From the NCBI RefSeq assembly GCF_963662255.1, contig NC_085047.1, positions 20,804,258-20,868,257 of the forward strand: a DNA stretch of 64,000 nucleotides, in the 5' to 3' direction. Of this stretch, positions 1 to 10,755 are shown in pieces. Position numbers and translations under genes: made by a program. This DNA is from Cinclus cinclus. Its lineage: Eukaryota; Chordata; Aves; Passeriformes; Cinclidae. The notes under the pieces were generated by a model. That model had not been told where the DNA came from, searched no databases, and saw only the letters and a list, made by a program, of their open reading frames with translations. Each line of letters begins with the position of its first letter. Within the stretch, counting starts at the first letter, position 1.

Positions 1-779
1 CTCACATTATATAACTTTTAAAATTATTTTCATGTTGAGGAGAGGTGGGAGGATGGAGAGCTCAGACAGGTGAGGTCCTGTAAGGGACCTCAATTGCTGC
101 AGCATAAATACCACAAAGAGACAAAGGGAAGAAGCAAGTTTTAGAAACACTTTACATTTATTTGTGCATGTGTGATATCTTCCTAGAAGTATGTGCTTTT
201 AACAATGTTCTGATTTCACTTAAGCAACTCTTCACCTTCCATAATGTTCTGTATGTGAAAATAATTACATTCTGCTCTCAAATTTAATCTCATGAGGCCA
301 AACTAACAGAGCTCTTATAAACTTCCTTCCTAAAACTTGTTCCTCACTTCCTATTTTATTTATTGACTCTCCCCTACTTGTCTTCCCGTATGAATTAATC
401 TTTTTGGAGCACAGATGACTTGTATTTTTTACTAATGCCTTGTACAATACTGCACAGAGAGAGATGCTGTGTTGTTTGGAAATGCTTGTTCTAGCTCCAC
501 CCACACATCACTTACTGAATGTGATAATGACAGCTGACAGTCATGCTCATGCTGCTGTTAGGTACCTAATCCAACTTGTTCCTCGAGGCTTCTTCTGTCA
601 GTGGTGGGAGAGATCAACTGGGCCCAATATATCCTTTCTCAGAAAGATAATTGGCCAGGACTGCCCTTAGTAAAGGTCTTAGCCTATTTCAGATGACCTC
701 AGAGAGGATGCTGGGAAGGCATTTCAGATTATGCATCTACCTTTCAGATGGTAACAACAACTTAGGACTCTTGGTTACA
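1..779. other. AT-rich unique-looking flank, no gene seen
   Basis: Mixed, AT-rich sequence without a long open frame, splice-flanked exon candidate, RNA gene or recognisable repeat. The open frames here are all under 80 codons, as expected by chance. It ends at the target-site duplication of the LTR that follows. Confidence 0.6.
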
Positions 780-784
780 GGATC
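780..784. repeat. Left target-site duplication GGATC of the solo LTR
   Basis: GGATC directly precedes the TG that opens the element on the plus strand. The same five bases directly follow the CA that closes it at 1720. The shared stretch extends to CAGGATCTG on both sides because the flanking bases happen to be CA and TG, so the TG...CA rule is what fixes the length at five. Confidence 0.8.
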
Positions 785-854
785 TGTTCTCCCAGGGGAA
801 TGAAGTCACTGCCATGAGTTTTCAGGACAGGAATTCACAGCCCCAACTGAATTC

Positions 855-860
855 TTTATT
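855..860 (-). promoter_or_regulatory. AATAAA polyadenylation signal inside the LTR
   Basis: TTTATT on the plus strand reads AATAAA on the minus strand, in the context CCCTGAATAAAGAATTC. Its place, about 70 bp before the 3' end of the minus-sense LTR, is where an R-region polyadenylation signal would sit. This is one of the features that fix the element's orientation. Confidence 0.65.
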
Positions 861-1252
861 CAGGGAATGGGGAAAAGTTAAGCACACAGGAAACAAACAA
901 GGAAAAAAGCTGTGCTGAGAAAGAGCTACCTAAAACAGATGAACAGAAATTATCAAATAAGAAGAGAGAGCAGCTACAGTCTTGCACTTACATAATGTAA
1001 TATTTTGAAAGCAAAACCATTTGAGAGACTCTAAGTCAGAAATATAATTTAATAGGAAAAAACCAAAAAAGCAACAGTACAAAAGAAAACTACTGACAGA
1101 GTCATAATACAACCTGACACCTCCCTAGTTAGGGTGGTGGTAGCAGTCCAGATGAAGCGGTCTTGTTGAAGTAGTGATCCTGTAGAAAGGTCTGGTAGCC
1201 TTTGTTCTCTGGAAAACCAGTGGGTAACGGCTACCTTGGTGTTCCAAATCTC

Positions 1253-1264
1253 AATTTTTATCTA
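1253..1264 (-). promoter_or_regulatory. TATA-like box of the LTR promoter
   Basis: On the minus strand this reads AGATAAAAATTG, an A/T box about 390 bp upstream of the AATAAA signal. It is the best TATA candidate between the 5' part of the LTR and the polyadenylation signal. Activity in the present-day genome is unknown. Confidence 0.4.
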
Positions 1265-1349
1265 GGTAGGAAATGTTTGGCTCCTCCCACTGGGTGGAGC
1301 ATTTCACAATGGGATGATGTAATTTTATCAGTCATGCAGTGGGACTCAA

Positions 1350-1496
1350 TGGCTCATTAACAGAAGATATCTTCCTGGAGAAAGGATGTGTCATGTAAAA
1401 GATAAACACTGTCCCACCTGGTTTTAACAGATGGTCCATTAGCAGAGGACATCTCCCACAGAGATAAGGATCACTGCCCCACCTAGTTTCAGCAGA
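1350..1496 (-). repeat. Diverged direct tandem duplication within the LTR U3
   Basis: Two adjacent copies can be aligned by eye: 1350-1431 (82 bp) and 1432-1496 (65 bp). Each starts TGG(C/T)(T/C)CATTA, continues through a purine-rich GATAA segment and a TGYCCCACCT segment, and ends in AACAGA or AGCAGA. A third copy may start at 1497. Tandem repeats in U3 are common in retroviral LTRs, where they often act as enhancers. Enhancer function here is inference. Confidence 0.6.
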
Positions 1497-1720
1497 TGGT
1501 GATAGAATACATACTTTTGGGCATATCTTTATATTGTAACCTAGGACACACAGTTATGCGAGAACAGCAGAAATCTCACGGTTTTCACTACATTTGGTCC
1601 ATTTTGGCAGCTGGCATTATTGCTATTTCTTTCTTTAGAGAAACAAAAAGATGGACAAGGATGGTGGACAAGCACAAAACAGTGCTTTGTTTCCTATCAC
1701 AGTACAAGGAGTGAAGCACA

Positions 1721-1725
1721 GGATC
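1721..1725. repeat. Right target-site duplication GGATC of the solo LTR
   Basis: GGATC immediately follows the terminal CA of the LTR and matches the five bases at 780-784. Confidence 0.8.
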
Positions 1726-2329
1726 TGAAAGGAGGAACCTCACAAGTCCAGGGGGTTAGCTCCAAGAATATAGCTGTGATATGGAATCTATAGCACTTAG
1801 GAAAGCCATACAAGACTGGTAAGGCCTGGAAGTAAACAAATAGAGAAGACCTACTTTAAATTTTAATTCTTCTGCTTACTTGTTTTTGTCATGCTCCTGA
1901 GTATAGGCACTCAGATTCCTGCTGTGGTTCAGACTAGACGCCCTCATTCTTTTTCTGGATTTCAGTTCTCAGTTCCTTACTCAGCAAAGATTTGAGAGAT
2001 GCTCTTAGTCTTCCCCAGATTTCTGGGACTGAAACTCCAGTCCTAAAGATCTAAAGAGGCTGCCGGAAACAAACAAATTGCAGGCTCTGGGGAATAGTGT
2101 GGAAAACACGAATTGTTCCACAGTTCTTTAAAATCAGGCCCCTGATTATTTTGATGCCTAAACACAGATTTAAATATTTAACTACAGGCTGTGCACTTGA
2201 AAGTTCTGCCTTTAAAAACCCTTTAAAATCCTCTCTGTGGTCGTTTACGGTCGCCGAATATCATCTGGCCTTCCCATAATGTGCAATTTTCCCTTTGACA
2301 GCATACAAACAGTACAGCACTAGGAGAGC

Positions 2330-2480
2330 CAATGCAAGCAACCCTGGCAGTGCAGGAGGCAGCAGGAGAAGGCCAGTGGTGGGGTGGAGGCTGTGGTGGG
2401 GCTAACTGTCCTGACAGGTCCCAGAACCCTGCAGACACTCAGCCCCAGCACAGGCCTCCGAGCAGCTCCATGGCAGCAGA
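2330..2480. other. Short GC-rich patch in AT-rich flank, origin unknown
   Basis: About 150 bp are clearly richer in G and C than the surroundings, with GGTGGGGTGG and many CAG/CTG triplets. Overlapping open frames on both strands (up to 100 codons) follow from the composition. It could be a degraded transposon fragment or a relic exon. I see no paired splice signals, homology or start context to support a gene. Confidence 0.3.
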
Positions 2481-2691
2481 AACAACCCCAAAGGATGAAA
2501 GGACAATATGCCTCTTCTGTGATCTTGGGGAGGAATAATCTGGTTTGGATTAAAACATCCCTGATACTTTTACTTATGAAACACCTTTGGAAAAGCAATG
2601 TGAGCCTCCTGAGGCAAAGCAATCCTTAGCAGTTGCAAACCTCCAGCTGGGCACTCTGTAATGAAATACAGTCATGAAAATCACAGTAATG

Positions 2692-2714
2692 AAATCCCAA
2701 TCATCTTGGGATTT
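2692..2714. repeat. Small inverted repeat (9-bp arms, 5-nt loop)
   Basis: AAATCCCAA at 2692-2700 is the exact reverse complement of TTGGGATTT at 2706-2714, separated by TCATC. No T-run or gene nearby gives it a terminator role, and chance occurrence in 10 kb is possible. Confidence 0.5.
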
Positions 2715-3497
2715 TTACTGGTCAGCTTGATCCTTGTCTGTGTGCACCAGTCAAGTGAAGAGAAGGAAGCTCAGAGGCTGGCCAGAATAGGAGCATGGCA
2801 AGACCCTCCACTGCCGTGTAGGCACTGGTAACTGCAAATGGGATGCAGGCTCCCACCCCAAAGCAGCAGGGCCAACAATCAGTCTCAGTGAGCAAGAGTT
2901 CACTGGCTGGAACAGAAGCAGGCCACTTGGAAGTAGATAAAAATATTGCCCATACTTCACTTTAATTGTTTGGTGTTCACTCCTCTTGCAGAAATTCATG
3001 ATGGCGGAAAAAAGGGAGAGAGTTGGACACAAGATATCCATCTTGCTTTTGCCCTGAGCACAGAGCATGTTAGTGCTCTCCAGATCATGTTTTGGCAAGA
3101 ACAGCTTTTAACATTTTAAATTAATGTCTTATTTTACTTCAGTGAAACTTGTTGAGCTGGCAGTCTTTATGATTGAAGCCCTTTATTGAACACAGAACAC
3201 TTGCTGGTTTGACACAGCCAGAAGTGACACTGTTTCCTCCCATTTTATACTGCACAAAATGAAGAGGCTGCTGTACTAATGATAGATTGTATCCAATTAT
3301 GAGTAAAAATACTATCTTCCCACCACTAAAGCTACTCCTGGAACTCCTTGGTGTTCCTTTTTTTTTATGACCTGTCTGTAAGCAGTTACTTTAACCCTCT
3401 GATATTTAAACTGATATATACTATTATAAAAGACAGCCTTCTTTTACAACTCTGGATGATTGCCCATGGGCTTGCAGTCCCTCCCTCACTAGACATC

Positions 3498-3526
3498 ATA
3501 TTATTCTCCTTCAAGGAGAATAATAT
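3498..3526. repeat. Near-perfect palindrome with 14-bp arms and a 1-nt centre
   Basis: The arm ATATTATTCTCCTT (3498-3511) is followed by a single C (3512) and then its exact reverse complement AAGGAGAATAATAT (3513-3526). Fourteen uninterrupted complementary pairs around one base are not expected by chance in 10 kb of flank. It could be the centre of a small fold-back element or a replication-slippage product. No flanking duplication is visible. Confidence 0.8.
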
Positions 3527-6500
3527 TCACTATGTAAAGGTTACTATTCAGAGCATATTTGGATATCCTTGACTGGAAATCACCCGTACACTCTATATGA
3601 ACTCCTGCTGGAACTTCCTGGTGTGGTGGCTACATTACATTGAGTGAGGATTGAGAAGAGGCTCAATCACACTTTCAGAAGTTTTCAGAAGTTTTCAGGC
3701 TTTGAGAAGAGCTGGGCTGGTGCAAGAATTCAGGAATGTCAGAGGAAGCCAGGATGTTACCATACACCAACCAGGCAAACCAGGCAGTGCCATCCTGATC
3801 TGATACAACTTTTGGCCCTATGTGTATTTCTTCCCATATTGCTTCCTGCAAATTGTAGCTGGTCTGCCTAGCCCAGATTTTCCTAGAAGATTGGGGTCCT
3901 GAAATTCTCACTGACTAGTTACATGGGATTTGTAGCACCTTCAAGTCAAAACATGAGTTTAGACAAAAAATCTCAGGCAAAGTCTGAATTAGGGAACTTA
4001 AGTGTTTTGGGTACATAATGGTATCTTTCTAAATGGCTATCACTTCACTCTTCAATTCAGCAAATCTGAACTTGTTCCTAAAATTGTCCTCTCCTTGGTC
4101 TTCAGATCTAAATATCCTGTACACCAGGGTGATCATACCTGGAGTACTGGACCTGACTAGCTATAATCTTTAACAGCTTCTTAGAGTGCTTCTGGCAACA
4201 TCATCTGGATGTACTTCCTCCAGAGTCAGCTTAACATAGCATTATATATCCTGTGGGAATCACTACTAAAGCCACAGCTCTCTTACATTTTCCATATTTC
4301 TTCCACCCAGAAGATTTTTTGGAAGGTGGAGAGGTGGCCCCAACACACAGCCTCATCTTGGCACAAGCATGGGCTGGCATGGTGGATCAACATTTGTCTT
4401 GAATAGAACTGGGGGGGAGGGGGGGTGTGGTTCAGGACACGAATAAGATATTTAAGCCTTTTATTTGAACCAGGGTACAACTTATCAATATGAGGACCAG
4501 ACAGCTTATGGGGCATCTAGGAAAAACTGTCCCTCTCTAGACGACAAGAGTTGTTTAAGCCACAGGCTACAGCTTTAGTGAACAATGAAACAACTTGCAG
4601 GACCACTAGCATTGCCAAACTCCCAATTACTTTCTTGTGGAGCTCAGTTCATGTAGCAGGTCGTTCAGCTGTATTTTAATGAAGTTCTGCCTAGACTTCC
4701 CAGCCTAATGAAATAACATTGCTTAAGCTCTCACTGCACTAGGTACAAGGAAAAACTCCAGGCTGGACTATGTTATCATCTGTAATACTATAACACACAT
4801 TTTTCTTCTTTGGCAGTTTCAACAGCATTTGAAATCTTGCTGTAAAGTCCAAGGAAATCAGAATATGAGACCTCTGTCGAGTAGTTTCTTCTGACTTACA
4901 TGTTTCTCAAAAAAAGTGCTGAATTGAAAGTTCAGAGACTTGAGAAAACTGAAAATTACACAGTGTAAAGGTCCTGAAAATTGCTCTTTTGCTTTGGAGA
5001 CTTGGGCAGGTTCAGGGAAATGTCAATGTAATAACAGAGCAACTTTGCTGAAGAAGTTGTAGTATAATTATTGATCTCTACTTCATTAGTGTTTCAAGAG
5101 CACCAGTTTTCCCTCATTTGACTTCTGAACTAGAAATTAAGTAGCTTTTTTTAAAAAAACAATTTTGTTTCACAAAGATCAGACACCATCTTCTGCACCT
5201 CTTTTGTTATTTTTTTCCAGTGAGTTAAGTTTGGACATTAAGCAATCAAACTGCCAATGCTCATGAGCTGTAATTTTCAGTTTTCTAAGGAAGATACACA
5301 AAATGGAAATTGGCAAACTTGTGATTCCATTTCAGGGTGTCTGGTGAAAATATTTTGGATCAGCAATATATCTGAGAGAAGACTGAAGAATTGGCCAGAC
5401 GTCCTGTACATAATATGCCAAAATATGCCAGCAGCATCCGCTCACAATTCAGATGGTTTTTAAGGTTCAGAAATGTTTAATTAGAAGAGTATTTACTCTT
5501 TATGAAGTATGACTTATGGAACAGGGTTATTTAGGAAAGCTGAAATTATCCATTAATTGACAGCTTTATCTTGGGGATTTTTTCTCCTTCAACATAAACA
5601 TTTGTCTTGAGCATTTCGTAAAAATTACAGTAGACTAAAAGTTTGCCAAATATTTAGTGGTTTTGTGAGGTTGTTTGGTACTCATGTCTACTACAGTTCT
5701 ACAGAAAACAGTTCTAAGACCCATTCTTTCCCCATATGGCTGGCAATCTAGAGGGGGTGAAGGATAACAAACTTTTAAAAGATATGTAAAAGAAAAATGT
5801 GATTTGAGCTGCAAAAACAAATAAAAGACATTTTTGCAGAGGCTGGATTCATGTCTTGCCAATATTTATTACAGTGTTTATCATTAGGACAGTGATTTTT
5901 CACATGTTCAGTCTCTTCCAAAAGACAGTGTTGCCATGATTTTGGCTCTTGGGCTTCCCACCTTCCTGAGAAGAGATCAGAGGCTGATGAAAACTTTCTC
6001 CTTCCCCACCCTTGTTTACATCCTCACTGGCCCATGACACAACCTGGACAGCAGAACACCAGAACTCCAGCTCCTTTTGGTTCTCTTCCAGACACATCAC
6101 ACACAGACCAAAGTTCAGGCCACATCTGGACTTTGAGGAGCATGGGCAAGGGGAGAGTGTGTGAAAGAGGCCTGTCGTGTATTTTGTCCTGTGGTCTAGT
6201 CAGGGGTAAACATGGATAAACACAGGTTCCATACTCCTCATTCAGGCAGTGTAGAGGCCAGTTACTTCCTAGCATAGTCTCCAGCCCAGAGATGCACTGA
6301 TACATCTCTTTTAAACAAAGAGGTGACTTGATCCACCTTATTTGGCCCCCTAACTTACTGCTTTTGCTTCCACACCTGCATTCTGTAAAGCTCTGAGAAA
6401 GTTTCCTGCTGTTCTGTGATAGCTACTTGCTACCTTTTTACTTCATTTTTTTTTAAGAGCCAGAAAGGTGCTTGAGAACAGGCTCAGCTGGTAGGCTTTG

Positions 6501-7235
6501 GTACATGATTTATGCCACTTAAGTGTAAAATTTAAAATTGGAAGCATTGAAGATAGAACAGAATTTATTTTAAACTGTAGCTGGACTCTCAAATTAGTTA
6601 TTCTGTAATCCCAGTTCAGTTTCAGGAATGCCTGCCTGGGAAATCCTGAGGACCCTCTGAGGACAGTCTTCAGTAACCACATATTACATGGAACTTTGCC
6701 AGGACAGAATGGAGAAAAGACCCCAGAGACAGTGATATCTCAGGAAGAAGTGTCAGTTCATAGGAAGCTGTGCAGTTAAAAGCTATACAGTCAGTGCAGT
6801 TTTGAATTCTCAGAGGACCCTGGAAAAGAAAGGTTTCTGTTATGCTTCTGGAAATCAACTCACTGGAGACTCTGTATGAAATGTTTTAGAGACATACAAT
6901 TGCGAATGAGCAAACTTGTTTCTTGTTACCTGCATTTCAAAAATCAGGTGCCAACTTTTTCAGTACATGTGCTATAAACTCTATCATGTGAAAAACAGAA
7001 GTCTTTTGTGGCAGGAATTAAGTGAGAACAGGCTATGTTTATACTCATCAAGTAGTGATGATAGTAGGCTACTGACCAAAGGACCACTACTAACTAAAGA
7101 ATCACTGATTCTCTTTCAGATCTTAAACATTTATCCTTACTTAGTATTTACTTGCACATTTAGGAACATTGGAATGGCCACATGTAAAAACCCTTTCATT
7201 CACAGTCTTCAACATTAGGTATTTGTACTAGCTGG
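3527..7235. other. Non-coding flank, no gene seen
   Basis: AT-rich sequence with open frames of at most about 93 codons in any frame and no recognisable domain, transposon end, tRNA or CpG island. A G7AG7 run lies at 4411-4425. Ancient, heavily diverged interspersed repeats may be present but cannot be recognised by eye. Confidence 0.55.
4411..4425 (+). other. G7-A-G7 run, possible G-quadruplex
   Basis: Two runs of seven G separated by one A give enough G for four GGG tracts with one-nucleotide loops, so an intramolecular quadruplex is possible on the plus strand. It lies in otherwise AT-rich DNA and adjoins no gene that I can see. Confidence 0.5.
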
Positions 7236-7357
7236 CAAAAAAGACAAAACAAAACAAAACAAAAAAAACCAAAAAAACCAACCAACCAAAACAAAACAAA
7301 ACAAAACAAAACAACCAAACAAAGAAAAAAAAAACAAAATCAAAAAACCCACAAACC
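7236..7357 (+). repeat. A-rich simple repeat, (CAAAA)n with (CCAA)n interruptions
   Basis: About 120 bp are made almost only of A and C, with runs of CAAAA, a short CCAACCAACC segment and an A10 stretch near 7325. Low-complexity tracts of this kind are common in bird introns and intergenic DNA and may mark the tail of an old retroposon. No body of such an element is recognisable on either side. Confidence 0.85.
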
Positions 7358-10300
7358 ACTGATTTCTGTCCATGTGAGACAGCTGCTTGCTCTTTCCCTC
7401 TGTGTCTGCTGACTTCCGCTTTTGATACACCATCATTTAGTTCTGCTCTCTCCTCTTGCCTCATTGCAAGAGCTGACATGATACATGGACTTCTGTCCTG
7501 GCTTGCAAAATGTAAAGGGTCACTCAAGACCATCTGAACATCATTTCCAGTTCCCATTGTCTTCTAAAGAATGACCACATCTTCTGATAGAAACAGAATA
7601 ATAATTTGAACAATACAATTTTCCACTTTTTATGTAGTTTGGTTATGCATTTATTTCTTGCACTAGCATAAGATTACTGGGCTTTATGTCCAGCTAATTC
7701 CTTACTGCACTGTGGTTTCAACCATATGTGTCTGCTTTCCTGAAAATCCATCTCTGCTCTGGCATCTCAACAAGATCTCAACTTTGTTCCACAGTAAAAA
7801 TAAAGAGGTGGATTAACTGCATCTTAGCTAGGCTAAAACCAAAGTGGTTTTGCTAGCAACTTAGTAAACTGTTTTGTCATTAGCTGACTAATTGACAGCA
7901 CTCTAAATATGTTTTGTGCTAGTCTGTTCCAGGCTTTTAAAGGCTGGCACACCTCTTTATACCTGGTGCATAATTCATACTTTGTGACAGATGATTCTTG
8001 AAGACACACAACCAAATCTAGGGTCAGAAATCCCAACACCCTCTTGGCTTTACTTGCATCCACAAACAAAAGAAATACTTGCTGTCTGTCAGATGCCCTT
8101 ATTTGAGAGAACTTGTATCAGTATTTATGTTGGTGTGATTCCACATCCTTTACTAGGAATAGGATTAAATATGCAGCAAGTTTCCCTGCTGGAGCTTTTC
8201 CAGTATCTGGAGCAGTGCATCGTATGTACTATAAATGTCTGCAGCGATACTAATTGTATTACATATACAGGGCTAAAAGAGTAGAAAGGGCAAAATTCAG
8301 TAATTTTAGTCCTCCATACCCCAATCATCACCCTTCTGCTAACACAGGTTGTTACATCTGTACTTCATCAGTGTGGAAAATAAAAGGAATATTTGGCACA
8401 TTCATAAATACAAGACAGTAATGCAATATGGATATGAACAAATATATATAAGATATATTTAATTCAGGGCTTGATGATAGGCATATTTCTATGAGTTTAA
8501 TCTAAGCAGCTATGAAACCTCATTTTTAATTCCTGAGGACTTTCAAGACTTCAGAATGCAAGGCTCTTTGATATATCTCAAGATTCCTCATTTTTTGAGA
8601 CCAGTAAATCAAGTCTCTTTTGCTTCCTACCTGGTGCTGAATATTTTCTTCTCTTGCTGCAGACAGTGGAAATTCAGGATATTCTTCAAGTCTAAGGGGC
8701 TTTCACCACCTCTGGAGGGCAGAAATTATGTTAACACAAACACAGTCTTAGGCTGTATTTTAGAAAACCTATTTTCTGGGAGATATTTGATCTGAAAGCC
8801 TGTATGCCTGAAGTTGGAACAGGAAGCAACAGGATTTGTTTAATTACCTACAAATTTTGATCCCTTATGTTCATTAAAATCTTACTCATCCCTATAGTCT
8901 TACCACAGAGTCTGATAGAAATCAGAGTGATTTTTTTTTTCCACACAAACCCTTATTTCAGGATTTATCCATAAGTTTATCCCTCTTTGAATTCAAGAAG
9001 AGAACAGGATCAGCACAAATTAGAACATTTTGTCTACTGTTGAACTTATTACAGAACCTGCCACTTCATTATTATAAATGAGGTTTAAGCAACAACCTTC
9101 TGTCGACGCTCTTTAAAACATCTGCGGATGTCCCATATTTCCCAGAAAAGACACTGAAGTTTACAATAGAATCCTTGTGTGTGGATGGGCAGCTGTGCCA
9201 ATAAAACTCCAATCCTTTCAGTTATGAAAATGTTTCATGTACTACTGAGACTGCATTCCTGAGACAGTAATGACTGCCCAAAGAGAGACGTACATTAGTT
9301 TTTTCATTCTTTCTAAACATAGGCAAAATTTGTCCTTTACATGTACTTTGTCACTTACATGTTTGTAATACAATTTCCTTCCCCCTTTTTGTAACATTGG
9401 TAATGTAAATCAGTTTCCTAGGCCATGGGGAAGAGAGAGGGAATAACTATCATTGTGAATCCTTTCAACATTATTTCATGTTTTCCGAAAACCAAAATGA
9501 CAAGAAATACAGTTGGATGATTTTTGACAACTGAATAATATGTTGACATAAAAGGAGATATGAGTATCTTTGGTCATCATCATTACTAGCATTGATAAAC
9601 TGGATAAATTTCAGAACCTGAATTCTCAGAGGTTTTTTGCTTACAGTTCTAAATTACATACACACGAGGGGAGTTGGAATACAAGCTAGCTAGCTGATTC
9701 AAGATCTAACAGAATTGGGTTTTGGCAGCTTTGTTCTGCTCTCAACAAAATCTCAGCTGTTATATTTTGCATTTGCTATGATGTAATGAAAAAAGCTAAT
9801 CACAATATTTTTACTCCATAAGGAAGATAAACATTATGATCTTTCCAAGTTTTTCCTCAAGTCAAATGTTAATTACTGCCTTTAAAAAATATTTTTCATA
9901 CTTCTAAGATAACATCCGACATTAAATACGCATACTGCATGTACCTCACTGGTATAGGTGCTCACACCTAAAAAGAACCCCGTATAACATCACCCTAAAT
10001 ATAGAGTGATTGATAAACACTTTTATTTCTCAAATACACAGAAAACAAACCACTATTCAGCAAAGCTGCAATTGCAACACCTTTCTGAAAACTGTATTAC
10101 AACTTTCTTGGGCTAGATGTTATTTCTGTGCTGTATTACTTACTACTGAAACTCGACTTTCATCTCTCATCCAGTATGAATGTTTCCTCACCCCTCGTTC
10201 TGTGTTTTCAGAAGTGTGTCTGCGATACAGAAAACCTGATGTGACACATCTGCCAATGAAACTATTTCAGAGCAAATATCTTAAGAACGCCTTAGTAGCT

Positions 10301-10640
10301 GAGGTTTTCATTATCAGCACAATTTTCATTCTGCTAGGAATGGGAGTTAATCCTAGAGAAGTCTACAAGAGTTTTCCCTTCTTTGCACATGCAAAATTGG
10401 CTATTTGGGGCCATGCCAGGCTCGGTGTAACTGACACAAACACAGCAGATGGAGTTATCTCTGCTCTCTGAACCCACGGTTATATAAAATTATCAGTATA
10501 CTTTTTTCAAGCTACAAATTAAGGAAAACATTTAGCAGAAAGGGAAAAAATAACAAAATAACAAAAAAAATCCTATTTCAGATAGTTGTAATTGCAACTT
10601 CCAATACATTTGAATTAATATACCAGATTCCTCCAAAAAA
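7358..10640. other. Non-coding flank up to the satellite edge
   Basis: AT-rich sequence without a convincing gene. The longest open frame (10010-10471, 153 codons, plus strand) lacks a recognisable domain and is within chance expectation for this much sequence. Sequence character does not change gradually toward the right: complex DNA continues to 10640 and the array starts at once. Confidence 0.55.
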
Positions 10641-10642
10641 CA

Positions 10643-10755
10643 GGAAGGAAGGAAGGAAGGAAGGAAGGAAGGAAGGCAGGAAGGAAGGAAGGAAGGAAGG
10701 AAGGAAGGCAGGAAGGAAGGAAGGAAGGAAGGAAGGAAGGAAGGAAGGAAGGAAG
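10643..10755 (+). repeat. Pure (GGAA)n tract at the left edge of the array
   Basis: About 113 bp of uninterrupted GGAA steps, with two single-base changes to GGCA (C at 10677 and 10709), precede the first ATTCCA-type box (GTATTCCA at 10755-10762). The array therefore starts as a tetranucleotide microsatellite before the composite unit takes over. Confidence 0.9.

Larger units (their letters stand above)
785..1720 (-). mobile_element. Solo LTR of an endogenous retrovirus (ERVL-like), minus orientation
   Basis: The element is 936 bp. On the plus strand it begins TGTTCTCCC and ends GAAGCACA; read in sense on the minus strand it is TGTGCTTC...GGGAGAACA, so it has canonical TG...CA ends. It is flanked by a perfect 5-bp duplication, GGATC. 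On the minus strand there is an AATAAA polyadenylation signal (855-860), about 70 bp from the 3' end, and a TATA-like box (1253-1264). No gag, pol or env sequence adjoins it and the duplication closes on both sides, so it is a solo LTR left by LTR-LTR recombination. A 5-bp duplication fits ERVL-type elements better than the 6 bp usual for ERVK. The body, including the stretch around CAGTGGGACTCAATGG, resembles from memory an LTR family abundant in songbirds; I cannot confirm the family name without a search. Confidence 0.85.
1726..3497. other. Non-coding flank, no gene seen
   Basis: Apart from the GC-rich patch at 2330-2480 and the hairpin at 2692-2714, this stretch is mixed AT-rich sequence. 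The longest open frame is 115 codons on the minus strand (2751-3098) and has no domain or codon pattern that I recognise. I see no transposon ends. Confidence 0.55.

Noticed and set aside
785..1720. Full-length provirus
   Set aside because: The 5-bp duplication closes directly on both ends of a single LTR and no internal retroviral sequence adjoins it.
2320..2622. Overlapping open frames in the GC-rich patch as a possible exon
   Set aside because: Frames on both strands follow from local composition. I found no convincing paired splice sites or recognisable protein.
7833..8331. CR1-like LINE fragment
   Set aside because: I looked for the CR1 3' end and its short terminal repeat and found no clear match by eye here or elsewhere in the flank.
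10010..10471. 153-codon open frame on the plus strand next to the array
   Set aside because: No domain, signal or homology that I recognise. One frame of this length is within chance expectation for 10 kb read in six frames.
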